Shown: positions 1 through 12,521 of the stretch, piece by piece | Position numbering within the stretch: the first letter of the stretch is position 1 | How the letters are laid out: the number at the start of each line of letters is the position of its first letter | NCBI GenBank assembly: GCA_946122785.1 | Contig: CAMGYJ010000011.1 | Location: 41,442,513 to 41,506,512, forward strand | From: Linum tenue | Taxonomy: Eukaryota > Streptophyta > Magnoliopsida > Malpighiales > Linaceae | Length of the DNA: 64,000 nt | Direction of reading: 5' to 3' | Notes under the pieces: generated by a model | What the model was told of the DNA's origin: nothing | Seen by the model: only the letters and a program-made list of their open reading frames with translations | Database searches by the model: none | Made by a program: the position numbers and the translations under genes

Positions 1-293
1 CTCCAAGTCACGGTGACTTGTAAGTCCCCATAGGCATATCCTAATACTTATAACTTAGATTAGGTAAATTCTACTAGCGCGAAAATGGGGATTTTTCCAA
101 AAATAGCGGTCGAACCGGTACTGTCCAAAACCGCTGCCTTACTCGGCGGTTTTGGTCTCTTTTTTATTATTTTTCAAAAATTCTAACCTAGGTGGATATT
201 TCAAACGAACGTATCTTTGTGTTCGCGTATCCGAAAAATGTCGTTTGCTACCCCGAACGAGTCTTTTTATTGATTTCATCAAAATTTGGACGG

Positions 294-565
294 TCATAAC
301 TTTGTGCTCCAAAATTCGAACGTCATGAATTTTTTTTTTCATTCCGCATAACTTTTTAAGGACTCCGACTTTTATCATAGACATAATTTCGAAATGTATG
401 TGGATTTGTGAAAAGGGAAGGTAAGCTATTCCCAAAACCCTATATATCCAAAAATAATTCCTATTTTGAAAATTCATTCCTAGTAAAAATTGTAGTCATT
501 AAAAAGTTATGCGAAATGAAAATAAAAATTCATAACGTTCGGATTTTGGAGCACAAAGTTATGGT
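294..565. repeat. Imperfect inverted repeat (arms about 70 bp)
   Basis: Positions about 294-359 and 495-565 are reverse complements with a few mismatches; both arms contain the motif ACTTTGTGCTCC or its complement. The loop is about 135 bp. Loop and arm sequence recur near 20560-20790, part of it in the opposite orientation, so this is a dispersed repeat and not a gene. No coding potential was recognised in 1-880. Confidence 0.6.
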
Positions 566-879
566 TGTTTAAAGTTATTGAGGATTTTTAGCGTTCAATG
601 AGTAAAACATTGTCAATATATTATTGTTTCAAAAAGAAGAGTTGCAGTTGAGTGGTGTAGATGTTGTGCCAAATTTAGTGAACTATTTATTATCTGTGTT
701 CGAACCACTACTCCCACAACTTGTGATTTTTTCAATCTCTACTAAATAAAAAAATTCAAATGGGATGGTGGGGATTCGAACCCAGGACTTCTTGCAGACA
801 ATAAATAACTAAACTAGTTGTGCCAAGACCACTTATGATATTTATTCAAAAATAAAAAATATATATCATAACCGCCGGG

Positions 880-1214
880 TAGGGCTGGCAATTTGGTCCA
901 TGACTGTTTGGTTTTACCCAAAACCGGACCGTATAACCCGGACCGGATAGCAAACAATCCAATCTCATATTCGGGCTTAGATTTGAGGTAAAAAAACCCG
1001 GATAAAAACCGGATAAGAGACCCCAACACTCAAATCCCCACCAGCTCAATCTAAAATCAAAATCAAATTGGGACCAGACCGGGTCAAGACCGGACCGCAT
1101 CAAAACCGGAGTGTATCCAATCCAATCTTTGGTCCTTATATTCCCAAAAAAACCGGACTGGGACCGGATCAATTTGGTCCAATTTAACCGGACCGGACCG
1201 TATAGCCACCCCTA
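880..1214. mobile_element. hAT-type MITE, 335 bp
   Basis: Terminal inverted repeats start TAGGGCTGGC and end in the near-complement GCCACCCCTA. The flanks are an 8-bp duplication with one mismatch, CCGCCGGG at 872-879 and CCACCGGG at 1215-1222. The interior consists of GGACCGG-rich words and no protein is encoded. An 8-bp duplication and TAGGG-type ends are typical of hAT non-autonomous elements. Confidence 0.75.
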
Positions 1215-2559
1215 CCACCGGGTGGGGGTGCGATGTGCAACCAAACTGGACGCTGAGGAAGAAGAGTTCCTGAAAGAATTACATTATAATAATCATCAGT
1301 TCTTCACACATTAATTAAAGCCCATTCCGTACTGATTTTAACGTCTCATAAATATTGTATTCACCAAAATGTCCCTCCGTGAGCTGCGCAGGAGCAAGGG
1401 AAATAGAAATGATGGGGTTCTGGAGGAGAACCTCCATATAGTATTGGCTATGATGATTAGATGGGGCAGGATAGAATAACAACACCCCTTTTGTTGTTAC
1501 TGTAACAACAAGGGTATAAGGGTAAAATTACAAGAAAAATAAAAAAAATTAAAACATAGAATCTCTGCGCGATCGTAGTCGCTGAATTAAGGTTACCTGA
1601 TTCGCGTCCATCACCCCGCCGCTCCCGCGCCAATTCGCTGAAACGCGAATTTTTTGCAAACCGTTCCAAATTCGCGATTTTATTATTACGGGAGCGCAAA
1701 TTTTCGATTTGAGAGCGCGATTTTCCGGCCGCTTTCATTTTCTAATGAAATTGGAAGGAGAAGAAGACAACTATCGATGCTAGTCGGGAATCCAAACTCT
1801 GGTTGCGTCTATCCCTATGTTTCCCACCCAGAGTAATTGAGAACTCTGTTTCTTACGATAGATCAAAGATGTTATGCTTTCCTTTCACGCCGCAGTGACG
1901 GAGGAACAGAGGAAGCCAATTGAGAGGTCTGTCAAGGAGGTCTGGTCGACAGAAATTGAAGAGGAATCTAAGGTGCTGACGGTTGATTAGGGAGGTGGAT
2001 TGACAGTGTCGGCGGAGGAAAGGGAATTGGGATAGAAGAAAGTGAGAACAGGGGCAGATTGCTTCTTTTATTGAAAACAAAGGATGCGAAGTTGCGAACA
2101 GAGAAAGACTTCAATAAAAAAGAAGCGAGAGATGCATTTTTGTTTGGCCAAACAATTTCATTTCTTTTTTATGTAAATGATAATCTTTTGATCAATTTGT
2201 TTTATCTTTTCGTCGAATTTGATCGATTTGTGGGTGGCCAGTGGTACTTTATTTGTTTTATGATTACAATATTAATAATATAATCATTATATGTTTTACT
2301 TCTACGGTGAATATAATTACATTGGTTAATGGGACGGGGATAAATAATAATAAAATCAAACATTTTTCTACGTGGATATACACTAATCACATATATTATA
2401 ATTTTTACCAGTTGATTGTGATAATATTACTCATGTCGTATATATTATTTTTCAGGAAAATGATAAAATATTAATTTAAATAATATAATATTGACGCTCT
2501 ATTCACGCTTTTAATATTGAATTCTTACAAAATTGACGCTCTTGTGCTCCCGCTCCCGC

Positions 2560-2904
2560 TCTCGCTCCACGTTCTGGTTACCTAACGCTGAATTCGAGGC
2601 GAACCACGACTCCACGGAATTCGTCGAGCGATTCGACGGCGCGCTGTTCGATTGCCTGGACGATTGCTTTGATCGATCGGACGGCGACCGGGGGGATCGT
2701 GGAGTCGGCGTCGGGATCGAGATTCGGGACGCGGTGGCGGTGGAGGGAGACGAGGAGCGGGTTTACCGGCCGATGAGGATTGAGGAATGGCGAGGTTATT
2801 TCTCCAGAGTTGGGATGGTGGAGCTGGAGATCAGCTCGTCGTCGTTTTATCAGGCGGCGCTGCTGGTCGGGAATTTTGCGTTCGGCGAAAGTGTTCCTTT
2901 TTAA
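2560..2904 (+). pseudogene. GRAS transcription factor C-terminal fragment
   Basis: The open frame (2533-2904) reads FVERFDGALFDCLDDCF, then EIRDAVAVEGDEER, RIEEWRGYFSRVGMVELEIS and a C-terminal hydrophobic stretch. This order matches the end of GRAS domains: the ALFD-LD segment, the REIRNIVA-EG-ER motif, then EEWR-xx-F-xxxGF. The usual terminal tryptophan motif and the whole N-terminal two thirds are absent, so this is a fragment, most simply captured by the surrounding MULE. Its GC content is much higher than the adjacent AT-rich DNA. The GRAS assignment rests on motif recall; the subfamily is not assigned. Confidence 0.55.
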
Positions 2905-3129
2905 GGACGGATCAGAGAAAATAACAGATCCCATTTTCAGTGCAATCGGATCGGCTCCTTTTTAGATACTACCTGCCGGCCTGCCTGCACCAAAACTTCA
3001 CTTTAAGATAACTAAAATGCAACATAATCATAACATTCTGTGGGCTCAAGCTCGTGTTAATTGCATTATTAGAGGTGTATTTGGAGGTTTATTAGTGGTA
3101 TACATATCATAAATACGATAAAATAACTC

Positions 3130-3765
3130 ACAAAAATCAAATCAAAAACCTCATAATGCATACCACAAATCCCATAAAACAAACAACAAACCTCACAAAG
3201 CAAACCACAAATTCTCTAAAACATACCAGAAACCGCACAAAGCAAACCAAAAATATTTTATAAGCACACCAGAAACCTCATAATACAAACCATGAACACT
3301 GCAAAGCAAACCACAAAAAACAAACTATAAACGTCCTAATGCAGACCACAAATATATTAAAACAAATACGAAACCTCACAATGCAAACCACAACATTTTC
3401 AAAAGCACGCCAAAAACTTATTAATGCAAACTAGAAACCTCCTAATGCATGCCACAAATCTCCTAAAACAAACCACAAACCTCACAAAGCAAACCACAAC
3501 ATTTGCGAAAGCACACCAGAAACCTCCTAATGCAAACCACAAACACAGTAAATCAAACCACAAAAAAGCAAACCATAAACGTCCTAATGCAGACCACAAA
3601 TATATTAAAACAAACCAGAAACCTCACAATGCAAACCACAAAGTTTTTGAAAGCAAACCAGAAACTTCTCAATACAAACCACAAACACGATAAAGCAAAC
3701 CATAAAAGGCATAAAAAAATATGAGAAACCAAACCATAAATCTCACAATGCTAACCATAACATCC
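3130..3765. repeat. Degenerate AC-rich minisatellite
   Basis: About 640 bp are built from variants of AAACCACAAACCTC, AATGCAAACCAC and AAACCAGAAACCTC, with period multiples near 20-40 bp. Spurious ORFs rich in N, H, K and T cross it. It lies inside the 1463-4251 element. Confidence 0.7.
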
Positions 3766-3831
3766 GGGTGATCGTTGACCGTTGACCGGTCAATGAAGTT
3801 CGTTGACTGAACTCCGGTGACCGTCAGTGAG

Positions 3832-4035
3832 CAGATTTCGACGCCGATAGGCATATTCCGATGCCGATGGGCATATTCCGGCCCCTATGACTAGATTCCG
3901 ACGCCGGTAAGCATATTCCGACGCCGATAAGCATATTCCGACGCCGGTAAGCATATTTCGGCCACAAATAGCATATTCCGGCGACAAAAAGCATATTCCG
4001 GTGACCGGCGACCATTTTCCGGCGACCGGTGGCAG
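3832..4035. repeat. 24-bp minisatellite, about 8 units
   Basis: The unit is GCATATTCCGACGCCGATAA with variants, repeated about eight times at a 24-bp period and grading into CGGCGACCGG-type units. Because 24 is a multiple of three, the minus strand carries artefactual open frames of repeating peptides such as RRRNLL and EYAY. It lies inside the 1463-4251 element. Confidence 0.8.
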
Positions 4036-4750
4036 AATTCCGGCGACAAAATTTTTGGGTAGAAAATAAAAAATATTTTTTTATTTTTTTATTTAAATAG
4101 ATTTTTCATAATGACAATTATACCCCTGCTTTGATTTTACACTAGGTCAACTCATCTAATAAAAAGTCATCACAATCCTAGCTTCCTATTGGTTGGGGAC
4201 TAGTATTGTTACAATAACAACACAATGGGTGTTGTTATAGTAACCGGTCCCTGATTAGATCCTTCCATAACAGAGAAGGATACGTACGTATAGAGTATAT
4301 ATATATATATATGCTATACTAACTTGCCACTCTCTTGGTAATCCACCACAAAACTGCTCACATTTAGCTGGATTTGAGGCTAATCCAGACAGCTGCTTGA
4401 ATCTTTCCAGAGGGTTGATATATATCACAATGTTATTCAATTGCCTCGGTAATTGGAGATGTATCATTCTGTTCTATGAATATAGCTCGATAAGTTAAAA
4501 CCGTATTCACCACGAGTAAGAAAAATTGAAATAGAAAGGAGAGAAAGAGTGAACAGATTCTGTAATTTGTGCACATATAGTAGTTCACTTTTGTCTCTCT
4601 TATCTTTTGTCAATGAGGTTAATGTTAGAGATCGCAAACAACCAAGAGTTACTTTAATTTTATATATGGTTGAAGACCATGATGGAGGGTTTCTTACATT
4701 TTCATAAGAAAATATCAAAGCCGCAGTTTGAAAGTTGAAGAAAAAAACAA

Positions 4751-5729
4751 GGCAAAATATAGCGGTATATCCACAATTATCAGGTTTGTGACAAATATAT
4801 CCACAATTATTGAAATACACGAAATATCCAAAAATCGGAAGGTTGTGTGACAAACCTATCCACTTTCGTATGAAACTACAACTGCGTGTCAGACGACTTT
4901 AAATTGACTAACGGAATGCTGAATCGATGCCATCTCACCTGCCACATAAGCCAAAAAGCAACCAAACGTTACACGTAGATGCCAAATAGGCTAGTTGAAT
5001 AAAGGCCAAATACAGCTGTATATCCATAACTATCAGGTTTGTGACAAATATATCCACCACTATCAGGTTTGTGACAAATATATCCACAACTCTCGAAATA
5101 CACGAAATATCCATTTCCGTCCACTCCGTTAGCTCCGTCAGTTAACTTGATGACTGGACAGAGGTGGATGCTTAGTTGGTGTGTTTCTGACCCCGCTGAA
5201 TGACGCGGATTAAAAGAGAATTCTTTTTTAAAAACTCTAAATTCCACATACGGCGAGACTAAAAATCCAACCCAGAAACACGCCCGATAAAATTGATCCT
5301 CCCCTGATCGACGCCTCCACCCCCAAATAACCCTACCTCAAGCCCAGATTTCGATTCCAACCACAATCCACAACCATTGCCTCCCTTTTACTCCGACGGC
5401 TTCCATGCAGTCGGCGCATGGTGATACCAAGCTTGAATCTCAAACAAAAAAAAGTTTGAATCTAACCAAATCGCCAACAGAGAAGACTGCAGCAGCGAGG
5501 TCTAACAGATAACGGAGTAAATTTTGGTTGCTTTTTGGCTTATGTAGATGGCATCAATTCAGCATTTCGTTAGTCAATTTAACGCCGTCTGACACACCGT
5601 TATAGTTTCAGACGAAAGTGGATAGATTTGTCACACAACCTTCCGATTTTTGGATATTTCGTGTATTTCGATAGTTGTGGATATATTTGTCACAAACCTG
5701 ATAGTTGGTGGATATTAACTGTATTTTGC
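4751..5729. mobile_element. Long-TIR MULE-like element, about 1 kb
   Basis: About 210 bp at each end are inverted copies (4751-4965 and 5520-5729) containing the words AGGTTTGTGACAAATATATC and GAAATACACGAAATATCC. Flanks are AAAAAACAA at 4742-4750 and 5731-5739, a 9-bp duplication. A second, partial TIR of the same type starts inside at about 5003 (GGCCAAATACAGCTGTATA), so another family member appears nested or recombined. The centre (5240-5500) has C-rich sequence of unknown origin. No transposase is encoded. Confidence 0.7.
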
Positions 5730-5938
5730 AAAAAAACAATTGCGCCAAGTTTGATAATTGATAGACGTACGGAACTAAGTTAGTAAAATACGTTTTTATT
5801 ACCACAAGCAACCTCTCAAAACCGGCAAGTAATAACAAGATATGGATCCCAACTTATATATGCGTACTTATCTGAGAAAAGCTATAAATAGACTATAGCC
5901 ATGCATGCATATTGCATGATATACATGGATATGATCGA

Positions 5939-7299
5939 TTACTTCTTGTAAATTTTGATGTTCTTCCACCGTGCTTCCATGTAATGGCTAGCTTTCTTCC
6001 GGCAGGAATACACCCCACACTTGAAGTAACAAGCCCCTTTCCCGCCGTCTTTCCCGACGATCTTCAGGTCGCCGTCAACGATCACCGACAGCTTCCCTTT
6101 CTCTATGTCGTGGATCACGTTCAGCTTGAACCACCTGTCCACGATGTTGGGAACAATGGGCTTCTTCCAGAAGTACCAGAGGTCGTTGCCGATCACCCTG
6201 AGCTGCAGAGTGAGGGTGCTTATTGTTCTTCCGCCGTGGATTTGGAATATCGTCACTCCGTGCGATCCTTTCGGCACGAACGCGTAGCCTTCGAATTGCC
6301 ACACTCCTGATGAGTAATCCAGGCCCTGTATGTAGACAAAATAAAGAACGAAGTTCTCCAACCCAAATTCCTATGTACAAAAGATTCGCCCATAAAAGAG
6401 AAAAGATCCAAGTTCTTAACTCAAATGTTCTCTTTTTCAACTACGAGATTGATATGTTCCTATTTCATTAGCTACAAAAACTGATCAGCATCTAGTTGTG
6501 GATTTGTATGGTCACCAAAATTATATTTCTTTGTGAAGTCGATAATCCAATCAAATCGAATCGAAAAGAGAACACCACATAAAATCGTATATGTAGATAA
6601 ATAAAATTCGAGTCAAAGTAATCAGGATCGAGCTATATAATAGATAATTATTTAAGGGGTTGTTTGGCAAGCATGTGTTATGCCGATGATTTTCTAAAAA
6701 ATATGAATTTTCACCTTAAACGATTTTTTTTGTTTGTTTAATTTCGATACCAAAATCATGTCAATCGGCCAACATTTGACGATAAAATTTATAGTGTATC
6801 GTACACTCCTGCAAGGTCAAACCCGAAAATTTTAAGATGAGTTTTTCGAAATTCTTGCAAAACCAAACACGGTATTCTGATATCACCTAATTTCTTACAA
6901 TCCAATTAATTACCTAAAAATACATAATATCTGGAAATTTATGTATTGTACTAGATATATGCATGCGAAATGATCAATAAAAAAAAAAAGAGGCAATACC
7001 TTGATTCTGATTTCGGTCCGAGGCAAGGTAGTGCTGTGGGGTTTGAAAGGCTTGTCGTCGTCGTAGACCCACAACCGATGCACTCCATTCTTGAAGCTGT
7101 ACCGCTTCTCCAACGGCACGTCGTAAGGCTTCTGCAGCTTAAAGTTCCGTTCCGTCAGCTCAACTCGTTTGAACCCATCGGCGGGATCCGCATCTCGTCG
7201 CTGAATATCAACTTCTGCCGTCGCCAAAACTGCCATCCCGATAGCAAGAAGAATTGATAGAGCCGCCGACAGGAAAACAGCAGCTGCCATGACGACCAT
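5939..7299 (-). CDS. Citrate-binding-like protein (alginate-lyase-2 fold)
   Basis: Two exons, 7000-7299 and 5939-6325, join in phase 0 at ..TEIRIK|GLDYSSG.. across a 674-bp GT-AG intron, giving 228 residues. The N-terminus has a long hydrophobic segment (about residues 4-28), read as a signal peptide or anchor. The mature part has the order seen in the rubber-tree citrate-binding protein family: FKRVELTERNFKLQKPYDVP, RYSFKNGVHRLWVYDDDKPF, then GVWQFEGYAFVPKGSHGVTIFQIHGG and a lysine-rich end with YFKCGVYSC. Family knowledge: such proteins bind citrate at the tonoplast, and the fold is that of PL7 alginate lyases; neither activity can be read from the sequence. Met1 or Met4 could be the start. 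No frame damage is seen. This is the only single-copy host gene in the window. Confidence 0.85.
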
Positions 7300-7896
7300 C
7301 CCCCTGAAGAAAATAATGACGTCTTAATTAGTTTCTTTCTTCTTTAGATTATGAATAGGGAAATCCATATTGATTATATATAGTTTAATAGTTAGGCAGG
7401 CACGAACCAATCTCCTGAAGAAATATTAATGATGGTGACGTCCGGCGGCCTGCTGGGCTGAGATATGGAATAAATGGGTATTCTGCGTTCATATTTGTTA
7501 CTGACCCATGGATATAAGATAGAGGTCGGTCAAATTCGATTTCGGAAAGGTAACTTTCCAAGCTTAGGCAAAGTGATTGGTTTCTACAAAGCCCAGAAGT
7601 TAGGGACTCTCATAAATTAGGACCAACTCTATATATCACTGCCAAAGGTAAGCATCCCGGGAGAAGTTAAAACTGCAGGCCCAGTACTGTAAGTAGCTGG
7701 TTTGATTTATTTTATGTGAGTTTAATTAACCGAAATTTGAACGAGATTTTTTTGTTTTAATAGCAATTCAATCTTTATCTTTTCTACTTTATATTTTCAA
7801 ACTGGTTACTTAAATTTTGATTCCTTCCGTCTTACAAAAAAAAGTAGGATTTGGCTTACAACTTGTCCTTTAGCACCATTAGATTTGACAAGGTCC
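7300..7896. other. Promoter-side intergenic DNA, no gene seen
   Basis: Apart from the TATA-like site this AT-rich stretch contains no recognisable gene, RNA or bounded repeat. Confidence 0.5.
7374..7383 (-). promoter_or_regulatory. TATA box of the citrate-binding-like gene
   Basis: The minus strand reads CTATATATAATC about 75-85 bp upstream of the start codon, a suitable place for a TATA box if the 5' leader is short. Position and sequence are the only evidence. Confidence 0.45.
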
Positions 7897-10800
7897 CACT
7901 ACAAAACTAATGACTATAGGGAACAAATATAAGAGACGATTAACTTATTTCATCTCCGGAACTATAATATTAAGTGACTTTAGGAACAAGCAGCTAACAT
8001 CGTCTCCATAAATCAACTAATATATATTTAATTAGTTTATTAATTTATTAAGTTGTTCCCAAAGGACTGTATGCGGAAACGAATGTTGATTTTCATTAAA
8101 ATATTAATTTGGGGGCAAAGAAATCCCAAATTCCCCTAGCTGATAATTAGTATATTGATTTGAAGTTAACTATCTTTTTTTTTTCTGAACTAATTATCTC
8201 CCTTTCCTACTTTGATTGGTGGAAAAAATCGACACATTTTGGCATGGAGCGGGATTCTTTCTTTTTCCTAGTCTCATTCTAGCTTTGGGGACAAACACGT
8301 TTTCTCATCTATTTTATAAATTTCTTTATGGTTTTATTAGTGGTGCTTTCTATCCTTGTTTGTTTGGATTATGTAATTCCTTTTTAAATGTGGAAGTGGA
8401 GTTTTTCTTCTGACCGAATCAGGATAATATGGTGGTGGGAATTAATGATTTGTTTTCCTTTTTAGTTTTTGATTTTATATAGGTACCCTATAAATAAGTA
8501 ATGGATGCTTTGCTGAAAGACAATCTACTTCAGAATATTGATACGACAAATATATCCCTTGTGAGGTATAGTTCTCTTTTGGTGCTATAAATTGCGTCTT
8601 AACTTTTCCTACATTAGCTTTGCTTGATGTATTTATCCTTTTCTTTTTACTTTTCGTCACTTTACTTTTTTAAGGTTAGAGATTATTTATTTTCTATTGC
8701 TTTATCGTTAAATACGTCATTGTCCTTTACTATTTACTGCTTTCCTTTCTAATGGAAACTTCATGCCTTGTTGATTCTTACTGTATTTTGTTTTTCTTAA
8801 TAGGTAATGATTCCGAATAAAGATTGGATGAGTATAAGAAATAGGAGAGCACCTGAATTTATCGACGGCGTCAATAAATTTATTGAGTTCGCGTTTTCTC
8901 ATTCTGCCAATCAACAAGTCATTCGTTGTCCGTGCACAAACTGTGGAAACGTCGCTTATAAGAATCGTTCAGAAGTGAAGTTTCATCTATTGAAAAATGG
9001 AATCTTAAGCCATTACACAACCTGGTATTCCCATGGGGAAGTTGCAAGTAATAATACGAGGGCACCCACGAGTGGAGAAGTTAATGAAGATCCTATTTCT
9101 GGTGATACACTTGACGATATGGATGAACTTATACATGATGTGTATGGCATGGGAAGAGACGAAGAAGATTTTGGCATCGGAGAAGAAGAGCCTAATAAAG
9201 ACGCTGCTACCTTCTATCGCTTGCTCAAAGAGGCTAATGAGAAAATGCACTCAAATTGCAAGCACACTAAACTAGCCACGATTGTGAAATTGCTCCATCT
9301 CAAAAGTCAACACAAGTGGACTAATAAGTCATTCGACGACTTACTTAGCATTATGAGGGAACTGATTCCGAATGGCAAGGATATGTTGCCTGAATCTTTC
9401 AGTAGTGCGAAAAAGTACATTGCTGATTTGGGTCTTGGTTATGAGAAGTATGACGTTTGCGAGAACAATTGCACGTTATATTGGGGTCCTCATAAAGATG
9501 CAACATCTTGTCCAGTATGCGAATTGCCTCGATATGCTTCTTTCGATAGGCATGGGAAGGGGAAACCACACAAGGTGTTACGGTATTTTCCATTGACGCC
9601 AAGACTGCAGAGGTTATTTACGTCAAGTAAAACGGCTTCCCAAATGAGATGGCATAAAGAAGGGCGAACTGATGATGGAATAATGCGACATCCTGCCGAT
9701 ACTCCTGCTTGGAAGTCATTTGATGAGAAACATCCATCTTTTGCAAGTGACCCTCGAAATGTTAGACTTGGTTTAGCAACAGATGGGTTCCAACCTTTTG
9801 GCAACATGAGCTCCCAACATAGTATTTGGCCAGTGGTGCTTGTCCCATACAACTTGCCCCCCTGGTTGTGCATGAAACAACCATATTTTATCATGTCAAT
9901 GATTATACCCGGCCCTAGCAGCCCTGGTATGGGCATTGACATATTTTTGCAACCCTTGATCAAGGAATTGAAGGAATTATGGGTGGATGGAGTGAGCACA
10001 TACGATGCCCATTTGAAAAGGAACTTTCAGTTACATGCTTCTGTTTTATGGACTATTAGCGACTTCCCGGCATATGCTGATTTGTCAGGATGGACTACCA
10101 AAGGTTATAAGGCTTGTCCATCATGTCATAAGGACACTTGTGCCCAACACTTGGGCAATTCGAGTAAGATGTGCTACATGGGTCATAGGCGGTGGTTGCC
10201 ACCTAATCACAAATGGAGAAAGAATGCTACAGGATTCAATGGAGAAAGGGAAAAAAGAAAGGCACCAAATCCATTGTCAGGTGATGAGGTGTTATTGAAA
10301 TGTCAGACTTTCAGGCAATTACCTTTCAGAAAGGATACGAAGATAAACTATGATGCTACTAACAGCTATGAAAATTTGAGGAAAAAGAGCATATTTTTTG
10401 AGCTACCCTATTGGAAGACCCTTCTTATCCGTCACAATCTTGACGTAATGCATATTGAGAAAAATGTCTGTGATAATGTGTTGGGTACCATAATGGACAT
10501 CAAGGGGAAGACAAAAGATTCGTACAAAAGTAGGTTGGACTTGGTACAAATGGGGATTCGGAAAGAACTACATCCGAAGGTTATTGAGGGCAGAACTCAA
10601 GTTCTAGTTGCACTTTACACCCTATCGAAGGTAGAAAAGGAATCATTGTGCAAAATGTTAACAAATTTGAAGACTCCCGATGGATTTTTATCAAAAATTT
10701 CTCGATGTGTCAACATGAAGGAGAGAAAAATATCCGGCATGAAGAGTCACGATTGTCATGTGTTCATGCAACAACTGCTTCCCTTAGCAATTAGGAGGCT

Positions 10801-12513
10801 TTTACCAAAGGAAGTATGTGAGCCATTGATTGAATTAAGTGCGTTCTTTCGAGACTTGTGCTGCAAAAGTCTAAGTGATGATGATCTTGATCGTCTTCAA
10901 CGTCAAATTGTGATTACCTTATGCAAGCTAGAGATGATATTCCCTCCTTCATTCTTTGACATCATGGTTCATTTGTGTGTTCACTTGCCTATGGAGGCTA
11001 GGATTGCTGGGCCAGTGCAAACAAGATGGATGTACCCAGTGGAAAGATTTTTGCGAACCCTTAAGTCTTATGTTCGTAATAAAGCTCATCCAGAGGCTTC
11101 CATAGCAGAAGCATACCGAATTGATGAGTGCTTGACTTTTTGTTCAAGGTATCTTGATGGGGTTGATACCAAGTTTAATAAGGCCCCAAGAAATAATGAT
11201 GACAATGGAAGTTCTGGTAGAAATGGGGAAATCGATATTTTCGATGTAGTTGGTCGTCCATTTGGAAAAGGTGCCCCCACAATATTCGATGGTGATTGGA
11301 GGAGGAAGGCTCACATATACGTCCTAAACAATTGCAAAGAAGTATTTCCTTACATCCAGTAAGTGCTTTGAAATTGAAAGTTGGTTTCTTGTATGGTATG
11401 AGTGTCCTTATATGCTTAGTAACCCTTGTTGATTTTACAGGGAATTCAAAAATGGTTTACCTCCAATGCGAGACCTTGATCTGATCAAGAGTTATAACTC
11501 TGACTTTCCCAAATGGTTCCAACGCCATGTGAGTATAGTATCAAAATTTTCTTCAAGTAATTTCAAAACTGAAATCTAATTTCTATTTTATTCATTGTGC
11601 TTGTAGGCAAGGCAATTGGAAGGGTCCGTTCCTGCAGATTTACTCCATTTGGCCGATGGACCTATTAGTCATTATACACCATATACAGGCTATATTGTTA
11701 ACGGCTTTAGATTTCACAATTTAAGCAGACAAGAGTCTCGAAAAAGTCAAAATAGTGGGGTACTTTGCAGAGGCGACGATTCATCTCCTGAAAAGGAGTA
11801 CTATGGAATTCTTGAAGAGGTGTGGGAGTTGCAGTATATCGGGAGAAGAAAGGTCTACTTATTCAAGTGTGAATGGTATGATGTAACTCATAAAAGTGGG
11901 TACAATATAGATGAATACTCAATCACAAGTGTCCGAGCCAATCGTCGCCTGAAAACAGAGGAACCATTTATCTTAGCATGTCAAGCAGAACAAGTTTTCT
12001 ACATCGACGATCCTCGAGACCCGAATTGGTTAGTAGTGATGAAGGTACGACCTCGCGACTTGTACAACATGCCAGCGGTGGTGGCAGATGATGTTGATGC
12101 AGACGGAGAAGTTGATGACCATGATGACGACGAAGCTTTTCAAGAGGAAGAAAGAAATGAAGAGGGACGGACAACAAGACCATTGGATCTTGATGATGAA
12201 GTTGGACTAGAAAGAACTGATGTACTACCAGAAGAAATTCATCTTGAAATGACTCAACAAATAGAAAATTCTGAAAATGTGCTAGAGGAAGAGGATTATC
12301 GACTAGTGTGTGAAGACGAAGATAACAATGATGATGAGGAGGATATATAGATGATTAAGTTTTTATTACTATAAGACGAGATGTTCTAATTTGTGTGTGA
12401 TTTTCTTTTTTACTATTATAGTATATTCATATAGTTTATGTTATTGGTTTATTTTTATAATATTGTGGATTGGACGTTACGTTATTATTTGATTAAATAA
12501 ATAATTTTATTAC
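7897..12513 (+). mobile_element. CACTA (En/Spm) transposon, 3' end not identified
   Basis: The left terminus is CACTACAAAACTAATGAC at 7897. Subterminal DNA has repeated direct and inverted motifs around AGAGACGATTAA, GGAACAA and ATCGTCTCC, as in CACTA elements. A TNP2-type transposase gene follows in the same orientation. I searched by eye for a matching terminus ending TTGTAGTG before the hAT MITE at 12522 and in the next kilobases and did not find it, so the right boundary given is only the limit of clearly related sequence. The element is either 3'-truncated or its end is diverged. Confidence 0.75.
8807..12350 (+). CDS. TNP2-like CACTA transposase
   Basis: Three exons, 8807-11358, 11441-11528 and 11607-12350, have GTAAGT/ACAG and GTGAGT/GTAG borders and keep the frame, giving about 1127 residues. 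Domain order matches plant TNP2 proteins: a transposase-associated N-terminus (DWMSIRNRRAPEFIDGVNKF and CPCTNCGN zinc-type cysteines), the Transposase_21 core (ATDGFQPFGNMSSQHSIWPV, then PGPSSPGMGIDIFLQPLI and GYKACPSCHKDT), DUF4218 (LVQMGIRKELHP, LPMEARIAGPVQTRWMYPVE), and in exon 3 DUF4216 (EVWELQYIGRRKVYLFKCEW, FYIDDPRDPNW). It ends in an acidic tail. No internal stop is seen, so the protein may still be made. A role in cutting CACTA ends, including those of the captured-gene CACTAs at 29 and 42 kb, is possible but the termini differ. Confidence 0.9.
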
Positions 12514-12521
12514 CGCCAGAG

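Larger units (their letters stand above)
1463..4251. mobile_element. MULE-like element (2.8 kb) carrying captured DNA
   Basis: The ends are related inverted repeats: the left end contains ATAACAACACCCC, and the reverse of the right end contains ATAACAACACCCA. They are flanked by a perfect 9-bp duplication TGATTAGAT (1454-1462 and 4252-4260), the Mutator signature. No mudrA-type transposase is present. The inside holds GC-rich blocks (about 1560-2060 and 2533-2960) separated by AT-rich DNA, and two minisatellites. A GRAS-family fragment in the second GC-rich block suggests a Pack-MULE. The block at 1560-2060 has short ORFs that I do not recognise. Confidence 0.7.

Noticed and set aside
755..845. 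tRNA- or SINE-like stretch with GGTTCGAATCC on the minus strand
   Set aside because: It has a B-box-like word and a weak A-box, but no cloverleaf, no poly-A tail and no flanking duplication that I could find. A similar GGATTGAACCC word occurs at 13905. Not enough for a SINE call.
3832..4035. CRISPR-like array
   Set aside because: It is a plain 24-bp minisatellite without unique spacers, in plant nuclear DNA.
5912..6310. Plus-strand ORF of 132 residues
   Set aside because: Exact antisense shadow of exon 2 of the citrate-binding-like gene, with no family features.
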